In this document: piece by piece, positions 1 to 8,744 of the stretch
How positions within the stretch are numbered: position 1 is the stretch's first letter
Layout: every line of letters begins with the position of its first letter
DNA from: Campylobacter sp. RM12651
GTDB lineage: Bacteria; Campylobacterota; Campylobacteria; Campylobacterales; Campylobacteraceae
Assembly (NCBI RefSeq): GCF_022369475.1
Contig: NZ_CP059600.1
Coordinates: 1,550,001 to 1,614,000 of the forward strand
Length of the DNA: 64,000 bases
Direction of reading: 5' to 3'
The notes under the pieces: model-generated
What the model was told of the DNA's origin: nothing
Database searches by the model: none
Seen by the model: only the letters and a program-made list of their open reading frames with translations
Position numbers and translations under genes: made by a program

Positions 1-357
1 CCTTATGTTAAAATTACCCCACCAAATGCAAAAAATTCAGCTATTTTTATGAGTATTAAAAACAACTCAAATGAAGATATAAAATTAGTTGATGCTAAAT
101 GTGATTTTGCAAAAAATACAGAAATCCACACTCATATTCACGAAGATGGTATGATGAAAATGATTAGAATACAAGACGCAACAATCAAGGCAAATGATAC
201 TTTAGAACTAAAACCAAAAAGCTATCATATTATGCTAATGGATATTAAAGATAGCATTAAAGAAGATACTAAACTTAATTTAGAACTAAGCTTTAGTAAT
301 GGCGAAAAAGTTGAATTAAAAGACATTCCAGCAAAATCAATAATTCACGCTCATTAA
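1..357 (+). CDS. Copper chaperone PCuAC family protein (5' end outside window)
   Basis: The reading frame is open from base 1 (PYVKITPPNAKNSAIF...), so the annotated-looking ATG at 49 is internal and the true start lies before the window; 118 residues are visible. The visible part has the metal-binding pattern of the PCuAC (DUF461) family: a His/Met cluster (HTHIHEDGMMKM) followed about 20 residues later by HIM in SYHIMLMD. Family members are periplasmic or lipid-anchored proteins that hand Cu(I) to the CuA or CuB sites of cytochrome oxidases. The SCO-family gene two positions downstream supports this role. It overlaps the next gene by one base (TAATGA). Function is inferred from family. Confidence 0.85.
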   Translation, partial: PYVKITPPNAKNSAIFMSIKNNSNEDIKLVDAKCDFAKNTEIHTHIHEDGMMKMIRIQDATIKANDTLELKPKSYHIMLMDIKDSIKEDTKLNLELSFSNGEKVELKDIPAKSIIHAH

Positions 358-791
358 TGAAAAAATTAATATTTTTATTAGTAATAATTGCTATTTTTGC
401 AAGTTTGTTTTATTTTTATCCAAATTCTAAAAAAAGGGAGTTAATCACTACATTAACTCCACTTAGTTGCGATTTAAATGTAAGTGAGTGTGAAGTAGAT
501 TATAATGGTAAAAAAATCATATTTGATTTAAGTCCAAAACCGCTAAAAACCTTAGAAGAAACAAAAGTAATTATTAAAAATTTAGAAGATTTTCCCAAAT
601 TAAATGCAAGACTTTATGGGCTTAATATGTATATGGGAGATATTGTAGGAGAATTTGAAAAGATTGATAATGCTTATATTGCAGATATTGTTTTTAGTGC
701 TTGTACTGAAAATACTATGAGATATAGATTAGAATTATTTAATGATAATAAAAGCCTTGATTTATCTATAGATTTTGATGTTAGGAGATAG
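357..791 (+). CDS. Hypothetical single-TM envelope protein between PCuAC and SCO genes
   Basis: The 144-residue product starts with a strongly hydrophobic segment (residues 4-20, LIFLLVIIAIFASLFYF), which looks like an uncleaved signal anchor. About 120 residues predicted to be periplasmic follow, with two Cys near residues 38 and 45 (CDLNVSEC) and another at about 116. I do not recognise a named family. The start codon overlaps the PCuAC stop (TAATGA) and the SCO gene's ribosome binding site lies inside its last codons, so the three genes are translationally linked. A role in copper delivery to respiratory oxidases is inferred from context only. Confidence 0.8.
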   Translation: MKKLIFLLVIIAIFASLFYFYPNSKKRELITTLTPLSCDLNVSECEVDYNGKKIIFDLSPKPLKTLEETKVIIKNLEDFPKLNARLYGLNMYMGDIVGEFEKIDNAYIADIVFSACTENTMRYRLELFNDNKSLDLSIDFDVRR

Positions 792-792
792 T

Positions 793-1323
793 ATGAAAAA
801 GCTAATTATTTTTATTTTTTTAGGATTAATCTTAACTGCTTGTTTTAATAATAAATATGATTTTAATTTAAAAGGAGCAGGTGATAAAACTTATACCCTT
901 AAAGATTTTAAAGGAGATAATTTATTAATTTACTTTGGCTACACATTGTGTGCTGATATATGCCCTACTTCTTTAGCTATTGCCACTAAAGCTTTAAATG
1001 AATTAAATAGAAATGATATAAAAATATTATTTATTAGTCTTGACCCTAAAAGAGATACGGCAAATGATATAAATGAATATGTGCAATATTTTTATAAAAA
1101 CTCACTAGGACTTGTGCCTAGCGAAGATGAGCTTAAAAGAATTTCAAAAAACTATGGGGTAAAATATGAGTATATTTATCAAGATAGTGCTGCTGAATAC
1201 ACCGTAGCCCATAGCTCAAGTTTTTATATAATTGATAAAGATGGTAATTTCAAAGGAGAAATAAGCAATTTAACAAATGCGAATGTTAAGAAAAAAATTA
1301 GCGAATTTTTAGGTAATAATTAA
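793..1323 (+). CDS. SCO1/SenC family copper-metallation lipoprotein
   Basis: I place the start at ATG 793 rather than the in-frame ATG at 775, because AGGAGA (783-788) sits at normal spacing and the resulting N-terminus is a clean lipoprotein signal (MKKLIIFIFLGLILTAC, lipobox Cys17). The thioredoxin-like fold carries the SCO copper site: CADIC (CxxxC) after YFGYTL, and the distal His in VAHSSSFYI. SCO proteins load or reduce the copper site of cytochrome c oxidases in the periplasm. This gene closes a three-gene unit with the PCuAC chaperone. The Shine-Dalgarno lies within the end of the preceding gene. Confidence 0.9.
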   Translation: MKKLIIFIFLGLILTACFNNKYDFNLKGAGDKTYTLKDFKGDNLLIYFGYTLCADICPTSLAIATKALNELNRNDIKILFISLDPKRDTANDINEYVQYFYKNSLGLVPSEDELKRISKNYGVKYEYIYQDSAAEYTVAHSSSFYIIDKDGNFKGEISNLTNANVKKKISEFLGNN

Positions 1324-1369
1324 CTATTTACTTTTACAATTCGGTTTTTAAATATATAAAGGAGAAATA

Positions 1370-1789
1370 ATGGCTACTAAAAAAACTAGCGAAAAAGAAA
1401 CAAAGCAAACAGCTAAAAAAACTACTGCTAAAAAAGAAACGGCTAAAAAAGAAGTAAGTAAAAAAGAAACTTCTAAAGAAGTAGCAAAAAAACCAACTGC
1501 AACAAAAGCTGAAAAAGTAGAAAAAGAAGTAGTTGAAGATAAAGCTGTTAAATCTAAATCAAAGGAAACTACATTGTCTAACGAAGTAAGTAAAGTTGAA
1601 GAATTACAAAATGAAATTGAAAAATTAAAAGCTGAACTTGGTATTATGAAACAATTCAACAATAATCGTGATAAAAACTCAAGCGATAAAATCTTTATGG
1701 AACTTGAAAAATTAAAAGAGATTATTTATGGTTTAGAAGATAGAATTGAAGAGCTTGAATATCAAGTAAGCGAAAAAGACGATTATTAA
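1370..1789 (+). CDS. Lys-rich protein with C-terminal coiled coil
   Basis: The 139-residue protein has two parts. Residues 2-65 are low complexity, built from K/T/E/A/S words such as AKKTTAKKE and SKKETSKE, resembling histone-H1-like tails. Residues about 70-139 are a heptad-rich coiled coil (EELQNEIEKLKAELG, LEKLKEIIYGLEDRIEELE). There is no signal peptide. A good ribosome site (AAAGGAGAAATA) precedes the ATG. A strong hairpin follows 2 bases after the stop. Possible roles include nucleic-acid binding or scaffolding, but no function can be assigned from sequence. The opposite-strand open frame is a by-product of the biased composition. Confidence 0.8.
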   Translation: MATKKTSEKETKQTAKKTTAKKETAKKEVSKKETSKEVAKKPTATKAEKVEKEVVEDKAVKSKSKETTLSNEVSKVEELQNEIEKLKAELGIMKQFNNNRDKNSSDKIFMELEKLKEIIYGLEDRIEELEYQVSEKDDY

Positions 1790-1790
1790 T

Positions 1791-1815
1791 ATTCATTCCG
1801 TTTTTCGGAATGAAT
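1791..1815 (+). terminator. Rho-independent-like hairpin after the Lys-rich gene
   Basis: Perfect 10-bp inverted repeat ATTCATTCCG / CGGAATGAAT around a TTTTT loop, directly after the stop codon at 1789. There is no long T run after it, so termination strength is uncertain. Confidence 0.55.
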
Positions 1816-1822
1816 TAAACTT

Positions 1823-2896
1823 ATGCTATTTACATTTATTCTTTCATTAATTAGTTTTGTTGTTTTAATTATTTTTAAAGGTATTGATTTTACTTATTTA
1901 AATTCTTTATATGATTTTATAAGTTTTAAGACACTTGCCCTACTTTCTATGTTTATAGCTGTTAATAAATCCTTAGAATTAATAGGAGCATTTAAGCTAC
2001 TTGCCTTTTATGTATTAAACAAAATTACCAAATTAAAAACCATAGCAATTTTACTAATACTAATATGTTTTTTTAGCTCTATGTTGGTTACTAATGATGT
2101 AGCGTTGCTTTGTTTTGTGCCTTTTAGTATTTATTTATTAAAAGAATTAAAAGCGAAAAAATTTACTATGCAAATCATAATATTACAAACAATAGCAGCA
2201 AATCTTGGCTCAATGCTAACCCCATTTGGAAATCCACAAAATTTATTTATATTCACATATTTTCATTTAGATTTTTTAAGCTTTTTTAAAAGCACTTATA
2301 TTTACTGCTTTATATCTTTAATATTATTATTTATTTTTACCATAAATATTAAAAACAAAAACATAAAACTAAAAAATCTTATAAAAACTCAAATAAATCA
2401 AAAATTATTTATCCAAAACCTAGCATTATTTTTCATATCAATTTTATGTGTTAGTGAAATTTTAAATATATTTTTAGGCTTTTTTATAGTTTTTATAAGC
2501 TTATTTATTGGCAATAAAAACGCAATTTTTAAAGCTGATTTTTCTCTTATTATAATTTTTATAAATCTTTTTATATTTGTAAAAAATATAAGTTATTTTA
2601 TAAGTATTAAAGAATTTGATATTTTTTATCTAAGTATATTTTTATCTTGGATTATTAGTAATGTTCCTGCTTGTGTGTTTTTAGCTAGTTTTACAAATGA
2701 TTATAAAGAATTATTATTAGGGGTAAATATTGGCTCATTAGGGACTTTAATAGCTTCTATGGCGAGTTTAATTTCTTATAAATACTATATTAATTCTTAT
2801 AAAAATAAAGCTTTTAAATACATAATCAATTTTACTTGGATAAATATTGTATTTTTAATAATTTTAGTAGTTTTTAAAGAATTATCCCGAATTTAA
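1823..2896 (+). CDS. ArsB/CitM (ion transporter superfamily) permease
   Basis: The 357-residue protein is almost entirely hydrophobic, with about 10 predicted membrane helices. Two family-type signatures are visible: TNDVALLCFVPF around residue 92 and the re-entrant-loop-like GSMLTPFGNPQNL around residue 133, which resembles the substrate-binding segment of ArsB/NhaD/CitMHS transporters. It is therefore probably an inner-membrane anion or ion transporter; the substrate cannot be told. It is somewhat shorter than typical 420-residue ArsB proteins. No ars genes are nearby. It ends convergently against clpB at a shared hairpin. Confidence 0.75.
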   Translation: MLFTFILSLISFVVLIIFKGIDFTYLNSLYDFISFKTLALLSMFIAVNKSLELIGAFKLLAFYVLNKITKLKTIAILLILICFFSSMLVTNDVALLCFVPFSIYLLKELKAKKFTMQIIILQTIAANLGSMLTPFGNPQNLFIFTYFHLDFLSFFKSTYIYCFISLILLFIFTINIKNKNIKLKNLIKTQINQKLFIQNLALFFISILCVSEILNIFLGFFIVFISLFIGNKNAIFKADFSLIIIFINLFIFVKNISYFISIKEFDIFYLSIFLSWIISNVPACVFLASFTNDYKELLLGVNIGSLGTLIASMASLISYKYYINSYKNKAFKYIINFTWINIVFLIILVVFKELSRI

Positions 2897-2905
2897 TCGG
2901 GATAA
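2882..2905. terminator. Bidirectional hairpin between the permease gene and clpB
   Basis: TTATCCCGA / TCGGGATAA, a 9-bp stem with a 6-base loop, spans the stop codon of the + strand permease and ends 3 bases before the stop of the - strand clpB. AT-rich flanks supply U tracts in either direction. Confidence 0.6.
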
Positions 2906-2907
2906 AA

Positions 2908-5475
2908 TTATTTCGTATTAAATATAAATTCCTTATCAAAATCAACTTCTACAAAAGATTTCAAATTCCCTTGTAAAATAAGCTCACTAAGTCTTGAATC
3001 AATTTCTTGATATATAGTTCTTTTTAAGGCTCTAGCACCATATTCATCACTATATCCTAGATTTAAAATTTCTAATCTTGCATTCTCACTAATACTAAAG
3101 CCAATTCCAAGTTCAGCTAATTTATTGCTAGTATTTTTAAGTAAAATATCAACAATTTGTAAGCATAAATCTTTATTTAAAGCATTAAATCCTACTATTT
3201 CATCAAGCCTATTTACAAATTCAGGTTTAAAGTATTTTAATAATTCTTTATTTATTAATTCATTTCTTTCTTTTTCATTTTTAATATCTACAAACTTAGC
3301 TGCTCCAATATTACTTGTAAATATTATTAAAGTGTTTTTAAAATCAACCCTAAAGCCTTTGTTATCACTCAAAGCTCCTTCATCTAACATATTTAAAAAT
3401 ATATTAAATATCTCAGGATGAGCTTTTTCTATCTCATCAAAAAGTAGCACCGAATAAGGTCTATTTTTAACAGCTTCTGTTAATTGTCCGCCTTCATCAC
3501 TTCCTACATAACCAACCGCAGAACCTATTAAATTGCTTACTCTATAACTTTCAGCATATTCATTCATATCAAAACGAATTAAAGCCTTTTCATCATCAAA
3601 AAGCTCTTTTGCAATTGCTTTTGCTAATTCAGTTTTACCAACTCCTGTAGGCCCTAAGAATAAAAAGCTTCCTATAGGACGATTGCTATCACTAAGCCCT
3701 GCTTTATTTGCCCTTACTGCACGAGCTAGAGCTTTTATAGCTTTATCTTGTCCTACCACACGAGTTTGTAAATTATTTTCAAGATTTAAGTATTTTTCAC
3801 TCTCATTGCTTAGTAATTTACTAACCTTTATTCCTGTCATTTTTGCTAAAATTAATGCGACTTGTTCATCATCAACTTCGTTTTTAAGTAAAGTTCCGCT
3901 TTGTTTTAACTCTTGCCAATTTGCCTTAGCATTCTCAAGCTCATTTTTAACTTGTGGGATTTTTCCGTATTCAATCTCTCCTGCTTTTTGATAATCTCCT
4001 TTATTTTTTGCAATATTTGCTTCATTTTGCAAATTATTAATCTCGTTCATTTTCTTTGAAATTTCAGCAAATACTCTTTGCTCGTTTTCAAATTTCATTC
4101 TTAATTTTCTTTCTTCTTCGCTAAATTCACTTAATTCATTTTCAATTTCTTTTAATCTTTCTTTATTTTTTTCTTCGCCTTCCATTAATAAAGCTTCTTT
4201 TTCAACTCTTAATCTAACGATATTATTTTTTACATTTCTTAAAGCACTTGGCTCACTTTCAATTTGCATTTTAAGTTCAGCCGCAGCTTCATCTATTAAA
4301 TCTATTGCTTTATCAGGCAAAAATCTTCCTTGAATATAACGATTACTAAGCTTAACAGCAGCTACTAAAGCTTTATCATTAATACTTACATTATGATGAG
4401 CGCTTAATCTTTCTTTAAGACCCCTAAGCATTGCTATTGCATCATTTACGCTTGGTTCATTCACAATTATGCTTTGAAATCTTCTTTGCATTGCAGCATC
4501 TTTTTCAAAATATTTTTTATATTCTTTTAAAGTGGTTGCACCAATGGTTTTAAACTCGCCCCTACTTAAAGCAGGTTTAAGTATATTAGCAGCATCCATA
4601 CTTCCTTCACTTGCACCTGCACCTAATATTGTATGAATTTCATCAATAAAAATTATGATATTAGGATTTGCTTTTACACTTTCAATTATATTTTTAAGTC
4701 TTTCTTCAAATTCCCCGCGGTATTTTGCTCCTGCAACAAGTGCTGCTAAATCAAGACTTAATATTTGTTTATTAGCTAAAGAGCTTGGCACTTGTTTATT
4801 AGCAATTGCTTGAGCTAGAGCTTCTACTATAGCTGTTTTACCAACTCCTGGCTCACCTAATAAAATAGGATTATTTTTGCTTTTTCTAATTAAGATTTGC
4901 ATAAGCCTTTCTAATTCATTATCTCTTCCTGTAATTGGGTCAAGTTTGCCTGATTTTGCTAATTCAACTAGATTTGTGGTGTATTTTTCTAATTCTTTAT
5001 TACTTATGTCATCTTGCTCTTTGTCACTAATTTTTCTATCACCTCTTAAAGCATTTAATTCGCTTTTTAATACAAGTAAATCTAAATAATCTTTTAATAA
5101 CTCACAAATTCCACCCTTATCACACTCACTAATTATCCACATATCAGTGCTTAAGTAGCTATCACCTTTACTTAAAGCAAATCCAATAGCCTTTTCAAGT
5201 GAAGTTAAAAGCGCATTGCTAGGTTTTACATTATTAGCATTTACTCCATCGCTTTTTACTAAATTATCAGCCTTGCTTTTTAGCATTAGTGAAATTGCAG
5301 TTTTATCTATTGATAATTTATTAAATACTTGATTAAGAATAGAGCTTGAATCATTAGCAATAGCCCATAAAATATGAAATGGTTCTATATTTGGATTTTT
5401 ATTAAATACACATAAGCTTACTGCTTGACTTAAAGTTTCATTAAATTGATTTGTTAATTTATCTTGAATATTCAT
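2908..5475 (-). CDS. clpB: ClpB protein disaggregase
   Basis: Hsp100 AAA+ ATPase that rescues aggregated proteins in the cytosol with DnaK. I start at ATG 5475 (MNIQDKL, 855 aa) rather than 5505, because AAGGAGA sits just upstream and the longer form would overlap the leader. Domain order is complete: Clp N-domain (about 1-140), first ATPase (GEPGVGKTAIVEA, IDEIHTILGAGASEG), middle coiled coil (about 390-520), second ATPase (GPTGVGKTELAK) and C-terminal domain with sensor-2 GARALKR. It stands alone as a single-gene unit behind a heat-shock type promoter with an HspR-like operator. Confidence 0.97.
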   Translation of the reverse strand: MNIQDKLTNQFNETLSQAVSLCVFNKNPNIEPFHILWAIANDSSSILNQVFNKLSIDKTAISLMLKSKADNLVKSDGVNANNVKPSNALLTSLEKAIGFALSKGDSYLSTDMWIISECDKGGICELLKDYLDLLVLKSELNALRGDRKISDKEQDDISNKELEKYTTNLVELAKSGKLDPITGRDNELERLMQILIRKSKNNPILLGEPGVGKTAIVEALAQAIANKQVPSSLANKQILSLDLAALVAGAKYRGEFEERLKNIIESVKANPNIIIFIDEIHTILGAGASEGSMDAANILKPALSRGEFKTIGATTLKEYKKYFEKDAAMQRRFQSIIVNEPSVNDAIAMLRGLKERLSAHHNVSINDKALVAAVKLSNRYIQGRFLPDKAIDLIDEAAAELKMQIESEPSALRNVKNNIVRLRVEKEALLMEGEEKNKERLKEIENELSEFSEEERKLRMKFENEQRVFAEISKKMNEINNLQNEANIAKNKGDYQKAGEIEYGKIPQVKNELENAKANWQELKQSGTLLKNEVDDEQVALILAKMTGIKVSKLLSNESEKYLNLENNLQTRVVGQDKAIKALARAVRANKAGLSDSNRPIGSFLFLGPTGVGKTELAKAIAKELFDDEKALIRFDMNEYAESYRVSNLIGSAVGYVGSDEGGQLTEAVKNRPYSVLLFDEIEKAHPEIFNIFLNMLDEGALSDNKGFRVDFKNTLIIFTSNIGAAKFVDIKNEKERNELINKELLKYFKPEFVNRLDEIVGFNALNKDLCLQIVDILLKNTSNKLAELGIGFSISENARLEILNLGYSDEYGARALKRTIYQEIDSRLSELILQGNLKSFVEVDFDKEFIFNTK

Positions 5476-5503
5476 ATTATCTCCTTTAATTGATATGGTT
5501 CGC

Positions 5504-5533
5504 ATTATATTACTTTAGTCTATTATTGTCAAG
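5504..5533 (-). promoter_or_regulatory. clpB promoter with overlapping HspR (HAIR) operator
   Basis: On the minus strand TTGACA (5532-5527), 17 bases, then TATAAT (5509-5504): a near-ideal sigma70 promoter, about 30 bases upstream of the clpB ATG. Overlapping it is CTTGACA-N7-ACTAAAG (5533-5513), which keeps the spacing and 11 of 14 bases of the HspR-associated inverted repeat CTTGAGT-N7-ACTCAAG. HspR represses clpB in Campylobacter and Helicobacter, so repression by promoter occlusion is inferred. Confidence 0.75.
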
Positions 5534-5666
5534 TATAAAATTAAATTTATCACTTAAATATATTAAGTGCTAAGTTTTTTATTTAAAAATACACATAATT
5601 GCTTACTTGTATTTAAAAAATTGCGTTAAAATCACAGCTTTAATCTTAAATCTTATTGGAGCTATC

Positions 5667-6926
5667 GTGAATTTTAATAAAAAGATATTTTTGTGTGTTG
5701 CACTTGGAATTTCGTTGTTTGCAAAAACTGATGAAGAAGCTGAAAGACAAGCATTTTCAAAGCTTATTAAAACTTTTAGAATGATTGAAGCAAATTATGT
5801 TGATGAAATCAGTATAGAGCAACTTGTGGATAAATCTTTAGAAGGATTATTGAGTAATCTTGACGCACATTCAGCATTTTTAAATGAAAAGAATTTCAAA
5901 TCTTTACAAGAAAGCACAAACGGAGAATTTGGCGGTCTTGGAATGACTTTATCAATTAAAGATAATGCAATAACCGTTATTGCACCAATTGAAGGAACAC
6001 CTGCTGATAAAATTGGTATAAAATCAGGCGATGTTATTTTAAAAATTGAAAATGAAAGCACGATAGGAATGAATCTTGATGACGCAGTTTCTAAAATGCG
6101 TGGCAAACCAAATACTAAGATTAATATTACAATATATAGAAAAGGCGAGAAAAAGCCACTAGATTTTACGATAACAAGAGATATTATAAAAGTTGAAAGC
6201 GTTTATACTAAAAAAATAGAAAATACAGACTTTTTATACATTAGAATTACAAGTTTTGATAGAAATGTTGTAAGTAAAGTAAAAGACGCATTAGCTATTA
6301 ATAAGGATATTAAAGGGATAGTAATTGATTTAAGAAACAATCCAGGTGGTTTATTAAATCAAGCTACAGATTTATTGAATTTATTTATTGATAAAGGTAT
6401 TTTAGTATCTCAAAAAGGAAGAGATGAAAGTGCTAAAATAGATACTTTAGCAATTAAAGGTGCTGCAATAAATACAAAAATACCTATTAGTATAATTGTA
6501 AATGGTGGAAGTGCAAGTGCAAGCGAAATCGTAAGTGGAGCTATGCAAGATAGAAAAAGAGCGATTATTGTTGGTGAGAAGACTTTTGGCAAAGGAAGTG
6601 TTCAAATGATTAGAGAAATCAATGATAAAGAAGGTATAAAACTAACAATTGCAAAATACTATCTACCAAGTGGAAGAACAATTCAAGCAGTAGGAGTTAC
6701 TCCTGATATTATTGCGTATCCTGGTAAGGTAAATACTGAAGATAGTGGCTTTAGTATAAAAGAAAGCGAACTTAAAAAGCACCTAGAAAATGAATTAGAA
6801 AAAATTGATGGTAAAAAAGAAAACAAAACCGATAAAAATACACTAACTCAAGAGCAAATCAATGAAGATTCTCAATTAAAATCAGCAATTGATGCTTTAA
6901 AAATCTTAGTAATTAAAGGAAATTAA
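5667..6926 (+). CDS. ctpA: Carboxyl-terminal processing protease, S41 family
   Basis: I choose the GTG at 5667 (VNFNKKIFLCVALGISLFA, a signal peptide) preceded by TTGGAG, giving 419 aa; the frame extends upstream to an ATG at 5607 but that adds a stretch without a ribosome site. Domains: N-terminal helical part, PDZ domain (FGGLGMTLSIKDN...GDVILKIENES, about residues 90-170) and S41 catalytic domain with the Ser in GGSASASE and the Lys in GEKTFGKGSVQ. Such periplasmic Ser-Lys proteases trim C-termini of envelope proteins. It is followed without a gap by an SH3-containing envelope gene. Confidence 0.93.
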   Translation: MNFNKKIFLCVALGISLFAKTDEEAERQAFSKLIKTFRMIEANYVDEISIEQLVDKSLEGLLSNLDAHSAFLNEKNFKSLQESTNGEFGGLGMTLSIKDNAITVIAPIEGTPADKIGIKSGDVILKIENESTIGMNLDDAVSKMRGKPNTKINITIYRKGEKKPLDFTITRDIIKVESVYTKKIENTDFLYIRITSFDRNVVSKVKDALAINKDIKGIVIDLRNNPGGLLNQATDLLNLFIDKGILVSQKGRDESAKIDTLAIKGAAINTKIPISIIVNGGSASASEIVSGAMQDRKRAIIVGEKTFGKGSVQMIREINDKEGIKLTIAKYYLPSGRTIQAVGVTPDIIAYPGKVNTEDSGFSIKESELKKHLENELEKIDGKKENKTDKNTLTQEQINEDSQLKSAIDALKILVIKGN

Positions 6927-8077
6927 TGAAGAAAATAATCTTTTTGATATTTGCTAGTATTTTATTTGCAGCTCCATCAAAAGAATTAAGTGTAATGGAC
7001 GCTCAAGTTTATACAAACCTTAATCAAAATAATGAAGATGCAAATAGTTTTACTAGCGATATTAAAGAAGAATTTAATGATAAAGTAGAACTTGCTATTA
7101 ATGCTAATTTTTCAAAAAATTCTGTAAAAACTAAAGAAGTTTTTTATATAGATATAACAATTAATTCTAATTACAAAACAAATTTTACTCCGCAAATTAA
7201 TTTTGAAAAAAGCATTGATATGCAACAATTAAATAAAGATATTAAATTTAATAGCGAAAATGGAATTTATACTACTCGTGTTTATTTTCAAGCAAATACA
7301 GCAAATGCTAAACTAAACTCAATTGATGCTAAGTTATTTAGAAATACTCAAGAAGTAGGAAATGCTAAAATCAGCCTAGATAATTTAAAAATTGAAGAAT
7401 TAAAATTTAATAAAGATTATGTAGAGTTAGTTGCAAGTGATTTAAAAATTACGAATTTAAAATGCACTGAATATGATGAAACTAGCGTTATATGTGGAAT
7501 GGACGCAAAAGCAAATAACACTAATTTTAATAATTTTTCTTTAAAAACTGCAAAATCGCAAAGCATTACAAATGTCGGAAAAGACTATGAAAATGCAAAA
7601 TGCTCAATTGCTTTAATTTTTCCTAATAATATGAAAAATTTCTCTTTTTCATATTATGACCCATTAGAAAATAAATTCATAGAATATTCTAATAAAATCA
7701 TAGTAGAATCTGAAGAAATAAGCACTCAAACAGACTTAAATCCAATAACAAAAGAAATTAATTTTTATTTACAAATTGGAAGCTTAATCTTAGCTGTAAT
7801 TTGTCTCATAATTGTAGTAATTTTTAAAAGGTTTTTTTCTTTAATAGCACTTGCTATAGTTTTTGTGGCTTTTAGCTTTATTGATGGTGGGAATTTTAGT
7901 AGTGCTAAATTAAAATCAGGTGCAAGTGTTAGAATTTTACCAACTAATAATTCAACTATTTTTTATAAAAATACTGACATAAAAGAAGTAAAAATCATAA
8001 CCAAAAAAGACAATTTTGTGAAAATAGCACTTGATGAAAATACAAGTGGTTGGGTAAAAAATGAAGATATTGAATAA
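6926..8077 (+). CDS. Exported protein with two TM helices and a C-terminal SH3-like domain
   Basis: The 383-residue product begins with a signal peptide (MKKIIFLIFASILFAAPS). A long Asn/Lys-rich periplasmic region follows, then a hydrophobic hairpin at about residues 280-325 (LILAVICLIIVVIFKRFFSLIALAIVFVAF), and a C-terminal SH3-like segment (GASVRILPTNNSTIFYK ... FVKIALDENTSGWVKNEDIE). It resembles the conserved periplasmic protein found upstream of plsC in Campylobacter. Its start touches the ctpA stop (TAATGA) and it overlaps plsC by 17 bases, so it is in one operon. SH3 domains of this kind often bind peptidoglycan, but function here is unknown. Confidence 0.85.
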   Translation: MKKIIFLIFASILFAAPSKELSVMDAQVYTNLNQNNEDANSFTSDIKEEFNDKVELAINANFSKNSVKTKEVFYIDITINSNYKTNFTPQINFEKSIDMQQLNKDIKFNSENGIYTTRVYFQANTANAKLNSIDAKLFRNTQEVGNAKISLDNLKIEELKFNKDYVELVASDLKITNLKCTEYDETSVICGMDAKANNTNFNNFSLKTAKSQSITNVGKDYENAKCSIALIFPNNMKNFSFSYYDPLENKFIEYSNKIIVESEEISTQTDLNPITKEINFYLQIGSLILAVICLIIVVIFKRFFSLIALAIVFVAFSFIDGGNFSSAKLKSGASVRILPTNNSTIFYKNTDIKEVKIITKKDNFVKIALDENTSGWVKNEDIE

Positions 8078-8744
8078 AATCTTAAGTATTTTTCTAGCAA
8101 TAATTATAGCAATCAGCATTGCTTTCGTAATTGTTTTAATGTTTATTTTCCCTAAAAAAAATTGGGTTATTAGAAAAACTTGGGCAAAATTTATCCGTAA
8201 ATTATGCTGTTATAAAATAGAAATAAAAGGCGATTTTAATCCTAATGCAAGAATGATTATCCTAAATCATCGCTCAATGCTAGATATTATCGCACTTGAA
8301 GATGTATATCCATACGATTTAGCTTGGATTGCAAAAAAACAGATTGAAGAATTATTTTTCTTTGGAAATATCATAAAACTACCTAAAATGATTTCAATAG
8401 ATAGAGAAAACGCAAGAGATTTCGTAAGAGTTATAAATGAAGCAAACGATAGATTAAATAATAATAGAAACATATCTATGTTTCCTGAAGGAACTAGAAG
8501 TGATGGCTATGAATTATTAAGATTTAAAAAAGGCGCTTCAATGCTAGCTACTAAGTTAGATGTTTTAGTTCAACCTGTTGTAATTATTGGTTCAAAAGAG
8601 ATTTTAGATAGTAAAAGAATAACAATTCACTTAGGTAAAAAACTTACAATAATACCTTTACAACCACTAAAAGCTAATGAATTAGACAATGCAAAAGACT
8701 TAATGCAAGAAGCAATTAATGAATATTTCAAGGCTAATGAGTGA
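8061..8744 (+). CDS. plsC: 1-acyl-sn-glycerol-3-phosphate acyltransferase
   Basis: It makes phosphatidic acid from lysophosphatidic acid at the inner membrane. The 227-residue protein has an N-terminal membrane anchor (residues 5-30), the acyltransferase H(x4)D motif in NHRSMLD, and the glycerol-phosphate binding motif FPEGTRS about 70 residues later. Length is typical. It overlaps the preceding gene by 17 bases and crcB by 4 (GTGA), so the block is translationally coupled. Confidence 0.93.
   Translation: MKILNKILSIFLAIIIAISIAFVIVLMFIFPKKNWVIRKTWAKFIRKLCCYKIEIKGDFNPNARMIILNHRSMLDIIALEDVYPYDLAWIAKKQIEELFFFGNIIKLPKMISIDRENARDFVRVINEANDRLNNNRNISMFPEGTRSDGYELLRFKKGASMLATKLDVLVQPVVIIGSKEILDSKRITIHLGKKLTIIPLQPLKANELDNAKDLMQEAINEYFKANE

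Noticed and set aside
1348-1662. Minus-strand gene opposite the Lys-rich protein
   Set aside because: The 104-residue frame is a mirror of the AAA/GAA-rich codons on the plus strand, with Ser/Phe/Leu low complexity and no ribosome site.
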